DNA from: Ziziphus jujuba
Lineage: Eukaryota; Streptophyta; Magnoliopsida; Rosales; Rhamnaceae
Length of the DNA stretch: 64,000 bases
NCBI RefSeq assembly: GCF_031755915.1
Contig: NC_083381.1
Span: 2,616,501-2,680,500 of the forward strand
Direction of reading: 5' to 3'
Shown here: in pieces, positions 1 through 12,304 of the stretch
Position numbering within the stretch: position 1 is the first letter of the stretch
Layout of the letters: each line of letters opens with the position of its first letter
Program-made: the position numbers and the translations under genes
Notes under the pieces: model-generated
What the model was told of the DNA's origin: nothing
The model's database searches: none
What the model saw: only the letters and a program-made list of their open reading frames with translations

Positions 1-2150
1 TTACGGTAAAACATTTTTATTATAAATCCTTATAACGATGGAATGACCCTATCTAATCATAAAAAAAATAAAAATTGTGACCCTAATATAGACCAATTAT
101 AAATAAAAATAAATAATTATGAGTTCTTAAAGTGATATGTAAGTGCATATGCATTTTAACAGTTAAAATGTCAAAGTTTGAGACTAACGCTGCAACATTT
201 ACAAACTTTATGAGGCATTTACACTAATTTGATATTCTAGGGGGTCAAGTACGAAAATGATGAAACTTCTAGGGTATTGGTGCCAAAAATCTAACAACAT
301 TAATAAAAAATATTGGGGAAAAAAAAAAAAATCTCGAACTTGGCCAACTTCAACGCCCTTTTCTCGTTAAGTTTTGATTGGTCAACATCAGTCAACACTG
401 GTCAGCATTAAAATAGTATTACTAAAAATGTAGTTATCCCTATGTATAAATAAGTTTTATATTACATATTAATATTATACTAAAAAATCTATCAAATCTA
501 CTTTTTGGAAAAGGCTATTGATAAACATTAATAACTATTAATTATATATTCTATTAACTTTTGTCATTTTGAAAAAAAAAAAAAAGGATTTTTTTAAAGA
601 AAAATTTGGCTTTTCTCTGAAATACACATTCACCTTAGAGCATCTTCAATAATGATAAATGTGAATCGTTCAATATATGATATAGAATTTGATACAATCT
701 AAATTTAAGTGATAAATACACAATTAATTGTAAAATTATTTTTCAATTGTTGTGTGCATAAACTATTAATTAATTAAATATTTTATTAGTTTATTTCCTT
801 TTAAGTTTTTTAGGTAAATGACCATAATTGGAAAGCTAAAAGCATCTCCAAAAGATCTTTAAAAGATAAACTAGCTAGGTTTATCTTTTAAAGAGTGATA
901 TCAAATTTTTATAACTTTATATATATATATATATACACATATATAAGTATATAATTAATTTAATTTAAAAAAAGAAAAAGAAAAAAGGAAAGCCATAAAG
1001 GTAAAAATAAAAAGAAAAATGATTTATAATTATTTATTGGGAATTAAAAAATAAAGAATGATAATAAAGTTTGTATTAAAATCATATTTTGGTCAATCTA
1101 TCCAAATATTTGGTCAAAGTTTTAATTTTTAAAAATATTTGGCCATTTTTCATTAAAACCTCTGTTAATTGGACATTTACACAAAGAAATTTTTCCTTTT
1201 TTTTTAAAAAAAAAAAAGGATTTTTTAAGAAAAATTTTATTTTTTAAAAAAATTTGAGCATGTATAATAATAGATCATCAAGAAGTAGAAGATCACTTCA
1301 AAAGTGATTTTCTTTTTCTTGCTACATCTACCTGACAAGGTGTTTAGACAAATTAATTGGAAATGCTTTTTTAATGGCTATATATTTTTATAATATGACA
1401 ATATATATATATATATATAGATAAAACTATTGAATATGCTCTTAACAATGTTTAGGTCGGATCAACTTAACATCTATTTTAACTTTTTTAAAATGTTGTT
1501 TCCATAGCAATATTATGAGTCTCAACAAAAGGTTAAGATGGCACTCATGGAATTTTTCCAATTTTTATGACTTTTTTTAAGCATGTGGTGTTACTATTTC
1601 TTGCTTGCTATCCAATTAATTGATATTAATTTTACAAATTTGCTTATGGTTCTGAATAGATAAATATGGTTTTTAGGTAATTTTTTTTTACTTGCTTTCA
1701 ATGTTGCTTTTACATATTTATCATTCATATTTATTGTTATAAAATGAATGTAATATAGTTTTCAAGTCTTTTTATTTAATGTTGGTATTTATCAAAAAAG
1801 AACTTGTTAGTGCTCTCAATCCTTTTCATTTTTGTGGTATTTCTCCTTTTCTCTTACTCCATTTTCATTTTGTAGTTTAGAATACTTTTTTTGTTGTATT
1901 TTACTTAATATGCTTGCTAAATTATCACTATTCAAATTACTAATAACTTCAATGACCCAAAAAAAAAAAAAAAAGGGAAAAAAACACTAATAACTTCCTT
2001 AAGAAAGATATGAGAATTTTTGATTAAATGATGCTGAAGTTTTATTAAGTAGTAATATGAGAGAGTTAAAAAAACAAAAACAAAAAAAAACAAAAAAAAA
2101 AAGGGAATTACTGCCATTTTTGCATGATTTTGAATTAACTAATTTTATAT
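1..2150. other. AT-rich intergenic DNA, no gene seen
   Basis: No supportable coding region. The stretch consists of poly-A/T runs, short (AT)n tracts (near 920-945 and 1400-1420) and unstructured AT-rich sequence. Open frames here are short, low in complexity and rich in Phe, Leu, Ile and Lys, as expected by chance in such DNA. Confidence 0.7.
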
Positions 2151-2712
2151 CTAATTGATTTCTATAAAAATTATCTATATATAGGGTGAGTGTCATGTGT
2201 CAGTATATTATAACTTTAATTTCCCTCCAAAATCATCTTTTTTATTTTAATTATATTTATTTATATTTATGATCTTACCTTTTATAGGTGTACCCAAATA
2301 TATATAAAATTAAATTTTGTTTTGAAATAAATTTTAAAAAATATATTTTTTAAAAATATTGATAACCATATATTGAACACAACAAAATAGTGATACATTA
2401 TTATACTCATGAAATTGCACACTCATTCTATTATAATATTATAATATGTTTATAGTATTATATATGTTTTTTATTTTTTTATTTTTACATATAATAGATT
2501 TCGGTTTAGGAAATGAAGGAATAAAAATATATATTTTTGTTATTATAATATTTTTATGACATAAAATGTATTTATATATATATATATATATTGTTTGCTT
2601 AATTAAACATATTTTAAATATTTTTACATATATAAATATGGTTATATAGAAATTAATAAAGATATCTTTTTTATTTAAACATAAAAAACATAATATCATG
2701 AATAATTATCTA

Positions 2713-2909
2713 TCTATAAAATATATAAAAGTAGAAGAGTCTTGTGCCACATGTCAATATATTATCATTCCGAATTTCCTCCAAAATCATAAATAAAAAA
2801 ATCATCTCTTTTTTTTATTATTTATGATTTTATCAAAATATTAATCAGTACCAAATAGAATAACTATTTAAAAAGCATGGAATTTTTTACCTTTATTGGT
2901 TATCTTAGA

Positions 2910-2941
<32 letters not shown>

Positions 2942-5428
2942 ATTAAATAATTGATTAAAAAGTATAAAAAATGTTACCTTTTATGGTTGTATCCAAATAT
3001 AGATAAAATCAATTTTTGTTTTGAAATAAATTTTAAATAAACAATAAATATGTATCTTTATAATATTATATATATATATATATATATGTATATAATTTTA
3101 CGTAATTAATATTGCCATACATACTAAATGTAGGTCATAATCAAATTATATGTAATATTAAATAAAATATATACAACACACCATAAGTTATATCTAAGTT
3201 GATACTAATCTGTATTATAATGTATAAACCGATACATATGATAGTGGAACTGTATATATATGATGTATAAATATATATATATATATATATCCTTTTAAAT
3301 CCAAATTATTGTTAGTTAGGTTATAATAATAATAATAATAATAATATAATTATATTATATTATAAGGATTTAAGATAGGAAAATTAATTATTTACAAAAA
3401 ATTAAAAAATACATTTGAATTTGAATTTGAATTCCATAGATAGAAAATATTATATAAATACGTTTGAATTTAAATTAGAATTTTGATTTTATAGATGTAA
3501 AAAATTAAATTGTTGAAATTTTTTAATTTGAGTCCATAAATGATATACCGTATAAGGTTAAAATATGTTTATAGGATAAATAATAATAATAATAATAAAT
3601 AAGTAAATAAATAAATTACAGTATGAATATTTAATATATGAAAATTAAATATTTGCAAGGAATCAAAAAATACATTTGAATTTGAATTTTATAGATAAAA
3701 AATATTATTTAAATAGAATTGAATTAGAATTAAATTATATAAATGCATTTAAATTTGAACATAAATTTCCATAGATGAAAAAAATTAGATAGGTAAACAT
3801 TTAAATCTATAAAATATATAAAAGTAGAAGAGTCTTGTGTCACATATCAACATATTATCAATTTGAATTCCCTCCAAAATCATCAATAAAAAAATTATCT
3901 CTTTTTTTATTATTTATGATTCTATCAAAATATTAATCAATACCAAATAGAACAGCAATTTAAAAAATATGGAATTTTTTTTACCTTTACTATTTGTATT
4001 ACAAAATATATATTATTATTATTATACTATTAGATAATTGATTGAAAAAGTATAAATTTTTTTATTTTTTATGGTTGTAGCCAAATATATATAAAATCAA
4101 TTTTTGTTTTGAAATAAAATTTAAATAAACAATAAATATATATTTATAATATTATATATATATATATATATAATTTTACCATAATGAATATTGCCATACA
4201 TATTAAATGTAGGTCATAATCAAATTATATTTAATATTAAAATAAAATATATACAACACACCATAAGTTATATATAAGTTAATACTAATCTGTATTATAA
4301 TGTGCAAACTGATACATATGATAGTAGAACTGTATAGATATGGTGTGTATATATATATATATATATATCTTTTTAAATCCAAATTATTGGTAGTTAGGTT
4401 ATAATAATAATAATAATAACAACAATAATAATAAATATTATTAAATTATATTATAAGGATTTAACATAGAAAAATTAATTATTTGTAAAAAATTAAAAAA
4501 TACATTTGAATTTAAATTTGAATTTGAATTTTATAGATGTAAAAAATTAAATTGTTAACATTTTTTTTTAATTTGAGTTCCATAAATGATATACTGTATA
4601 AGGTAAAAATGTGTTTATAGGATAAATAATAATAATAATAATTAATTAATTAAATTACATTATGAATATTTAATATATGAAAATTAAATATTTGTAAGGA
4701 ATTAAAAAATACATTTGAATTTTAAATTCTATAGATGAAAAATATTATTTAAATACAATTGAATTAGAATTAAATTATATAAATACATTTGAATTTGCAC
4801 ATAAATTCCATAGATAGAAAAAAAATTAGATAGGAAAATTCTATAGATGAAAAAAATTAGATATATAAACATCTATATAACATATAAAAGTAGAAGAGTT
4901 TTGTGGCACACGTTAGCATATTATAATTCAAAATTCCTTCCAAAATCATCAATAAAAAATCATCTATTTTTTTTTAATCATTTATGATTATATCAAAATA
5001 TTAATCAATATAAAAAATAGAGCAGTTATTTAAAAGCATGAAATTTTTTATCTTTATTGGTTAAATTCAAATTCGACTATTAAATAATTGATTAAAAAGT
5101 ATAAATTTTTTACTTTTTATGTTTGTATCCAAATATATATAAAATTAATTTTTGTTTTGAAATAAATTTTAAATGAGAAATAAATATATATTTATAATAT
5201 TATATAAATAAAATTTTACCATAATGAATATTATCATGTATATTAAATATATATCATAATTAAATTATATGTAATATTAAAATAAAATATATACAACACA
5301 TCATAAATTATATATAATTTGATATAATGTACAAATCGACACATATGATAGTAAAACTGTATATATATTGTATGTATATATACCTCTTTTTAAATCCAAA
5401 CATTATAGTGAATTAGGTTACAATGATG

Positions 5429-5467
<39 letters not shown>

Positions 5468-5950
5468 GTAAATATAATTAAATTATATTATAAGTATTTA
5501 ACATAAGAAAATTAATTATTTACAAAGAATCAAAAAATACATTTGAATTTGAATTTGAAATAAATTATATAAATGCATTGAATTTGAATTTTATAAATGA
5601 AAAAAAATTAAATAGGTAAATATTTTTTTAATTTAAATTCCATAAATAATTTACCTTATAAGGTAAAAATGTATTTATGGGATAAATAATAATAATAATA
5701 ATAATTAATTAATTAAATAATTAAATTATATTATTAGTATTTAATTTATAGAAATTAATTATTTGCAAGAAATCAAAAAAATATATTTGAATTTGAATTT
5801 AAATTCTATAAATGGAAGTTATTATTTAAATAAATTTGAATTATATAAATAAGTTTGAATTTGAATTTTAATTTTCATAAATGGAAAAAATTAGATATGA
5901 AATTTTCATATATAGAAAAAATTATATCGGTAAAGAATTTGAATTCTATA
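2713..5950. repeat. Three tandem copies of a ~1.07-1.09 kb AT-rich repeat
   Basis: The phrase aaaagtagaagagt, followed by a 'cttgtg..cacat' block and 'cctccaaaatcat', recurs at about 2727, 3820 and 4886, giving periods of 1093 and 1066 bp. Each copy then carries, in the same order, a poly-T block, 'accaaatagaa', '..gttttgaaataaa', an (AT)n tract, 'ccataagttatat', a (TAA)n microsatellite and repeated 'atttgaatttgaattt' phrases. A shorter related piece lies at about 2160-2350. No long open frame is present. The start of each unit (tctataaaatatataaaagtag) resembles the 5' ends of some plant Helitrons, but I found no convincing CTRR end with a hairpin, so class is undecided. Confidence 0.8.
5435..5472. 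repeat. (TAA)n microsatellite
   Basis: About a dozen uninterrupted taa/ata trinucleotides inside the third copy of the tandem repeat. Equivalent shorter tracts occur at the same place in the other two copies (near 3328-3350 and 4403-4435). Confidence 0.85.
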
Positions 5951-7080
5951 ATTGTATAATATTATATGTAGAGATCAAATTTATAGCTTTTAACAAACTT
6001 TTATACTATAGATTGAAAAAAAAAATTCAAATATACTTATTAACAATAAAATTTTTAAATAAGTTTTTAAATATAATTAATTATTTTTAAAATCATCTAT
6101 TATAATTAGATATGTCGTATATCGTATGGGGATGGATGTTAGTCTATATATATATATATATATATGTATATATAAAAGAATTATCATACTGTTCACAAAA
6201 TGGTACTGAATCCTACAACAACAAGGCAATTCAATTGGGACAAAATTATCATTCATACAAAAGGTAACAAACCTTAGATAGTAAACTATGGAAAGTTCTG
6301 TCACTCTCAATTACTTATACACTATATAAATGGAAAATAATTAAGAAGGAAAAAATAAAACAAATTTTGAAATAAGCAACCCACAACATAAATAATTTAC
6401 TTTACTAACTTATTTTACTAATAAAAAAGCTTCCATAATATTTGATATCATAAAACCAAATTTCTTAACCAAAGTAAATAACACAAACACTGGATGATCA
6501 TTATTCTTCCAACAAGTATAAAAAATTGTTATGCCTAACATTGAATCAAACATTAAATTATTGTTATGTAATAAATACCACTTCATTAAAAATTAGGAAA
6601 TGTGTGAAGCATGTTGCCTAGCTAGTATATTGCTTATGTGTTCCACAATCCATATTGTAATTTGCCAGATTGTAAATTTCAAGGCAAAATCAAATTTCAA
6701 GGTAAATTCAAATTTCTGGCAAGTTTCAAACTTTTTCATATTTAGAATAAAAAAAAACTCCAACCTTTTATTTATGAATAAAAGAATTCAACCTTTTTGC
6801 CGAGGAAGAAAGAATTCAACCTTAGAAAAATCCAATTATTAATGTCTTAACAGCTTCATCATCTTGGCCAGTCAAAGAATCAAATAAATGAATTTGATCC
6901 ATTCAATTTCATGCCCAAAAAATAAAATAATAATATGAAAAAAAGAAGAAGAAGAAGAAGAAGAAATTGGTGTTTAGGAAAAAATTTGTGTCAAGTCATT
7001 GTCTGATGACTCGGACTACAGTTAAGGTAACTTTTTGAAATTATATTTTTCAAAAGAAAATGATTTCTAAAACTTACTTA
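5951..7080. other. AT-rich intergenic DNA, no gene seen
   Basis: Nothing recognisable apart from an (AT)n tract near 6147-6172 and an (AAG)n tract near 6940-6965. No coding or RNA gene could be supported. Confidence 0.6.
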
Positions 7081-7367
7081 CAGGGAAGAGAAGAATTTAG
7101 CTATAGAAGCTATATATTGGTTGACTATAGGAGCTGTATATTTAATAGATAGTATTTTATATAGCTGTATAATTATTTGTACAGCAACAGTTGCCTTATC
7201 GGGCTCTTCAATTGTGCCTATATATTGTGTTATTTTCTCTTCTTTGATATACTAAATAATGAGACATATATATATATTCTCTGGTGTGCTAGTTGGTAGC
7301 TACTATAGTTTTTAAAGCACGTCAATATTTTGTCTTTCTTCTATTTTTCTTTTGATTATTTTCTCCA

Positions 7368-9874
7368 TGGTACCAGACCAAGTTCGATATTTTTCTCTTT
7401 GTTTCTTCTACAATTTTTTTTTTCTCTTCTTGTGTGTTTTGCTGATGGTCTATGGTTGATTCAGATGCAAGTCTAAAGTTTTTATATGTTCTTTTAATGG
7501 ATTTAATTTTGTATCTTGGTCTAAAGCTGTTTCTTTATCGCTTATTGGCAAACGAAAATCGGGTTATATAGCTGACATCCTTGTTTGTCCAGAAATTGAT
7601 GATGCAAAATTTGAGGATTGGATAACTACTGATCAACTTGTTAGACCGTGGATCTTACATTCTATGGATCCACAAATTAGTGAAATATTTATCTATTTTG
7701 AAATAGAATTATGGGAAGCTGTCACAGACTTGTATGGTAATAAAAAATAATATTTTTTGTATTTTATGAATTAAAGCTTGAGATTGCAAGAGCAAAACTA
7801 GGCGACAAAACATTCAGTAAGCATTTTGGTCATCTTAAAAAATTATGGGACAAATTGAAATTTTATTGTCCACATATGATAGATGCCAAAATATTGTTGC
7901 AAAAAGATGGGGAAGATAAAATCTTTGCTCTTCTTAGCAGTTTGAAACCAGAATATGAAACTTTGAGAAGGAACATTCTTATGGATGCTACACTTCCTCC
8001 CTTATCTATTGTGTATGCCAGTATTCAAGTAGAAGAAATTTATAGACAAACCATGAAGGTGGTCGAGTCAATTTAGGATGCAGAAAAATCTGAATCTCAT
8101 GCACTGGTGACTAGAAAAATTGTCTGAAAAAATTTTCAAGCTCAGAAGGGAAAAATAATTCCAAATACAAAGGAAAGATGGAACCCTTCTATTATGAACA
8201 TTGTGGTAAATCTTGGCATACAAAAGATCGATGTTGGGAGTTGTATCCACATCTTAAATTAAATTTTGAGAAAAGTAAAAAGGGTTATGTTGCAATGGTT
8301 GATACCTCTATCTTTACAAATCAAATGAATCAGTTTAGTCAACTCCTTCAACAATTTTATAAGTCCATATTTTTTGAGTTAAATCCTTCTTCTACATCAT
8401 CTACTTATCTTTTAAGTAATTTACAAGCCTACCTCACTTCATCTTCTAATATCACTTCATGGATTATTGAATTTTGGAGCAACTAATCATATGACCAATA
8501 ATTTTTCTTCTGTATATGATTTTATTTCAAAAGTTAATAACCATGAAGATTCTGTAACCAATGGGTCTACTACTCCTGTCATAGGAAGTGGAAAATTAGT
8601 TTCCTTCCTCATTGTCCCAATTTAGATGCTCTAGTTGTCCCATCTTTCCATGTTTAGCTTTTATCTATTGGAAAGATAACTAACTCTTTGAACTATAATG
8701 TTATTTTTTCTCCTACTTCTAAAATTTTTCAATATCGAAAAACAAAGAGGAAGATTGGTGAAGGATCTTACTCTAATAGATTACATATGTAGAATTCTAA
8801 TCTTTTTGAAAGAGCTTGTCATACAAAGACTGTTGAGAAGAGTCAAGTTTTACATAAAAAGCTTGGTTATCCATCAACTCATATTTTATCAAGTCTATTT
8901 TCATCCATTGTTGTTAAGTTAGATATTGAGATGTTTGTCAGTTCTCTAAACATACTAGTTTACCTTTCCTAATTCTTCTTCTATTTCAAATTAATGCTTT
9001 GAACTAATTCATTCTGATTTATGGGGTCCTGCACTTATTCACTCTTATAATGGATACAAATATTTTATTTTATTTATTATTAGTTGATCTAGAGCCACCT
9101 GGATTTTTTTATTAAAATCTAAAATAGAGGTGGCTTCGATTTTTCAAGAATTTCATAATATGGTGACTACTCATTTTGATTTTGATGACAAAACTAAATT
9201 GTTTAGATCTGATAATGGCCCAGAATATACCAAAGATTTTTTACCTGAATAAAATCAATTTACGCAGCCTTTGTATCATATATCTAACTAGTTGTGTTGG
9301 AATACTATAACAAAATGAGATAACTGAGAGAAAAAATCGACATATTCTTAAAATCACATGTGATTATGTTTCAAATGCATGTTCCAAAGAGATATTGGTC
9401 GCAACGTGTTCTTACTGCAACAATTTTTTATTAATAGGCTACCTAGCCCGAATACTTAAATTCAAGTCTCCATTAGAAATTTTGAATAATAATAAACCTG
9501 ATACATTACACTTACGTGTGTTTGGTTGTAATTGTTATGTGCATCAATAGGCTACTCATCATGATAAATTGGATGATTGAGCAATTAAATATGTATTTTT
9601 TAGTTATTCTTCTACAAAAAAGGATACATAGTTTACAATGTGAGTAACCAAGAAATTATTATCTCACGTGATATTGTTTTTGTTGAATCAAAACCATTTT
9701 TTAAGGCAAAAAATGATTCAGAGAATCAGTCTCAGGGGGAGAACTTGTCATATTTGGTATCTCTTCCAATTGCTCCAAATATAGAAACAAAGACAAAAGA
9801 AGATGGTTCGCTACAGTTCAGAATGGTGTTGGAGAGCCAGAAGTAGAATAAGTTCAAGGTGCAAACAGAAATGC
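7368..9874 (+). mobile_element. Decayed Ty1/copia retrotransposon, left part (host of the nested insertion)
   Basis: Remains of an old copia polyprotein on the plus strand in several broken frames. A gag segment starts near 7500 (SWSKAVSLSLIGKRKSGYI-like). A second gag block lies at 7855-8075, including LLQKDGEDKIFALLSSLKPE. A CCHC-like knuckle region is at about 8178-8260 (HCGKSWHTKDRC). A protease-like stretch follows at 8455-8520 (ATNHM), then integrase remnants at about 9000-9250 (SDLWGP, RSDNGPEY). Stops and frameshifts are frequent, so it is non-functional. A sequence resembling the tRNA-Met primer site, tggtaccagaccaag, sits at 7368-7382, so a 5' LTR probably ends just upstream, but I could not define it. 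The element stops abruptly at 9874 and resumes at 19606 on the far side of a younger insertion. Confidence 0.85.
9870..9874. repeat. Target site duplication AATGC (left) of the 9.7 kb copia element
   Basis: AATGC directly precedes the 5' LTR start (TGTAAC at 9875) and recurs directly after the 3' LTR end (TTCTACA at 19600) as 19601-19605. Five bases is the usual length for copia insertions. It proves that 9875-19600 entered as one unit. Confidence 0.92.
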
Positions 9875-10410
9875 TGTAACGTTTGCAACGTTTTTTTTTT
9901 AATTTTGAATGATTTTCCATAATGGTCTTTAATGGGCCTTTATCAGCATTATGTGTGGCCTTTTAACTTTCCTAACGTGAGTTTTGAAATTTGGATGGAT
10001 TTTTTTGAAAAAATGAGTTTTGAAAACAGAATTCCCTACCATGAGCATTAATTGGAAAAAGGAAAAAGAAAAATATAGTTTTTTTCTGCATATTTTGCAT
10101 TGTGAGTGTGATAAAGTTTAGGTGCACTGAAAGTTCGAAAGGAAAGCTTCGGATGTGCTACGTCCAAGAGTTTTCGAATCCGTTGTATCTTGGGAGACAA
10201 CTATCGGGAACCATCTGCACCGGTAGGATGGAAATTGTTTTAAAGACACTGTGATATTACACATGCCTCGGACCATTTTTCAACAAGCAGATTAAAACTA
10301 TGGACATACAAGTTCTTAATTTTATTTCATTATTTTTGTAAATTGTCATTTACTTTTGTAGATCTACATGTATATACACATATATATTATTCCCATAATA
10401 TTTTTCTACA
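9875..10410 (+). repeat. 5' LTR of the copia element (536 bp)
   Basis: It starts TGTAACG and ends TTTTCTACA, so the standard TG...CA termini are present. It aligns throughout with 19063-19600. The shared landmarks are 'gattttccataatggtc', 'ctaccatgagcattaattgg', 'aaggaaagcttcgga' and 'accatttttcaacaagcag'. Confidence 0.93.
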
Positions 10411-11528
10411 ATCTTAAGACAATTTCACGTTTATATACGTGTGGATTTATTGGATCTGTGATTAGTAAAAAAAAAAAAAAAATTATATATATTATATTTG
10501 TTTTGGCTTGAAACCCATGCGAAAGAATGTGTGGTGGGCATGTGTATTATTTTGTTTAATTTATATTGTTTTCAACCAATCAGATTCATGCCCATGAATT
10601 TATATATACATATATATATAATTTTTTTTTTTATTCCTTTACATTGTATGTTTCGGCCTTAATATTTTTTTAAAAAAAAAGGAAAAAAAATTTCCTGTGA
10701 GTTTAAAAATTTTTGGGCAATTCTTTATTATTGTTTAAAATCGAAATTTTTTCCAAAATTGAATTGCCCATGAATTTTTAAACATTTTGGTGATTTTTCG
10801 ATATTTTTTTATCATTGGAATAGTGAAAACCGACGAAAAATGATGAATTGGGTCAAAAAATCTGTTTACCAGTGAAATTCATGTTAACGGGTCGAAAAAA
10901 CGGATATGGATAGGTTTCTGGGTCAGTGGGCCTGAATTTTAAATTCTGATGGACCTAGCCAAGTTCCAAAGCCCAGCCCGTGGTTAGAACAGGTTACTGT
11001 TCAGACCAAGCCCAAGCCCAGACTAGACCCAGGCCCAAAGTAATTTGGCCCGATTGGGATAACCATATGTAGAATTGGGAGAGCACCATGTGGCATGACG
11101 GGCGATGACACATGGCACACCAAGGCCACGTGTCGCATAGTGTTGAAGCCATGTGTCGGCTTCTTAGGGAGCCACGTGTGGGATTTTACTAGTGACATGT
11201 GTCGACCTGTTACAGGTGACACGTGTCATGTCTGAAGCGAGTCACGTGTCGTGCTAAGGATGCTCCACATGTCAATCTATAGCAAATGACATGTGGTCGT
11301 TGGAGAGGGTGACATGTGTCAGTCTCCCAGTGTGACATGTGACAGTCTCACATGGTGACATGCGGCAGTGAACAGTGATTCTGGGTGTATACAGTAATTT
11401 TTGTTGTGTACACAAAAACCGTAAAAATTACATTTTTGCATATTTTTCCTTTTGGAATTTGGTTTAAATTAGTTTGTTGAGACAAAAATAATAACTAATT
11501 GATTTCTATTTTTTGTGATTATACAGAA
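10411..11528 (+). other. Untranslated leader of the copia element
   Basis: About 1.1 kb between the 5' LTR and the gag ATG, with no coding potential. The first half is AT-rich. The second half (from about 10900) is more GC-rich and contains a regular array of CACGTG/CATGTG-like cores, listed separately. A primer-binding site complementary to initiator tRNA-Met would be expected right after 10410 but is not recognisable, so either another primer is used or the site has decayed. Confidence 0.7.
11080..11370 (+). repeat. 23-bp periodic array with CACGTG/CATGTG cores in the copia leader
   Basis: The core [AC]-A-[CT]-GTG-TC recurs with the adenine at 11128, 11151, 11174, 11197, 11221, 11244, 11269, 11291, 11314, 11337 and 11360. 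The spacings are 23, 23, 23, 24, 23, 25, 22, 23, 23 and 23. Most units read tgacatgtgtc or ccacgtgtc. Less regular related units lie at about 11088 and 11111. This is a degenerate tandem repeat. The CACGTG core is the G-box bound by plant bHLH and bZIP factors, so an enhancer role is possible but is inference only. Confidence 0.8.
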
Positions 11529-12304
11529 ATGGCTAGTGGAGATGTGCCTGCTGCACAAGTGCCTTCTCAGGCTCCTATTTTTCAAGTGCCTTCACCTGCA
11601 GGTCATGCAAAAAGACCGTAGAAGTTCGATGGGGCTAATTTCAAAAGGTGGCAGCAGAAAATGCTGTTCTACCTAACTACACTAGGCCTTGCGAGGTTTC
11701 TAACTGAGGACGCACCACCAAGTGATGAAGAGAGTGACAAAGAAACTTTGATGGCGGTGGATGCGTGGAAGAGTTTTGATTATTTATGTCGAAATTATGT
11801 TCTGAATGGCCTATCTGATGCTCTATACAGAGTTTACGGTGGCATGAAGTCTGCAAAAGAACTGTGGGAAACTTTGGAAAGAAAGTACAAGACTGAGAAT
11901 GCTGGGTCCGAAAAGTTTGTTATAGGCTGTTTCTTGGACTACATGATGGTGGATACCAAGCCCTTGATGAGTCAAGTACATGAGCTGTAAGTGCTCATCC
12001 AAGAACTTCTTGCTGAAGAGATGGTCATTAATGAAGCCTTTCAGGTTGCTAAAATGATTGAGAAGCTGCCTCCTAATTGGAGAGACTTCAAAAAGTATCT
12101 CAAGCACAAGAGAAAGGAAATGGACATGGAGGCTCTCATTGGAAATCTTTGAATTGAAGATGACAATAGGAGGTCTGATAGAATATCCATGAAGGCGAGA
12201 ATGAAGGCAAATGTTGTGGAGCATGGCAGTAGTTCCAAGAACAAGAAGAAACCTAGAAAGAATTCCAAGGTGGGGCCAAAAGGAGGCATCTCCAAGAAGG
12301 TCAA
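11529..12304 (+). pseudogene. copia gag, 5' part, with three in-frame stops
   Basis: Gag of the younger copia element. The ATG at 11529 opens a frame (MASGDVPAAQVPSQAP...) stopped by TAG at 11619. The same frame continues with a typical copia gag segment: KFDGANFKRWQQKMLFYL, then TLERKYKTEN. It is stopped again by TAA at 11988 and TGA at 12150. A Lys/Arg-rich stretch leads towards the zinc knuckle, but the frame is cut at 12304 by insertion of the 2982-bp solo LTR and resumes after 15286. No functional Gag can be made. Confidence 0.88.

Noticed and set aside
1932..2699. Small open frames rich in Phe, Ile and Lys
   Set aside because: Low-complexity translations of poly-A/T and (AT)n tracts with no start context or homology.
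2713..5950. Firm Helitron call for the tandem repeat
   Set aside because: The 5' end of the unit is suggestive, but I found no 3' CTRR with an upstream hairpin and no helicase fragment.
7085..7366. 5' LTR of the older copia element
   Set aside because: Position before the primer-like site fits, but there is no second copy to compare and no clear TG start, so borders cannot be set.
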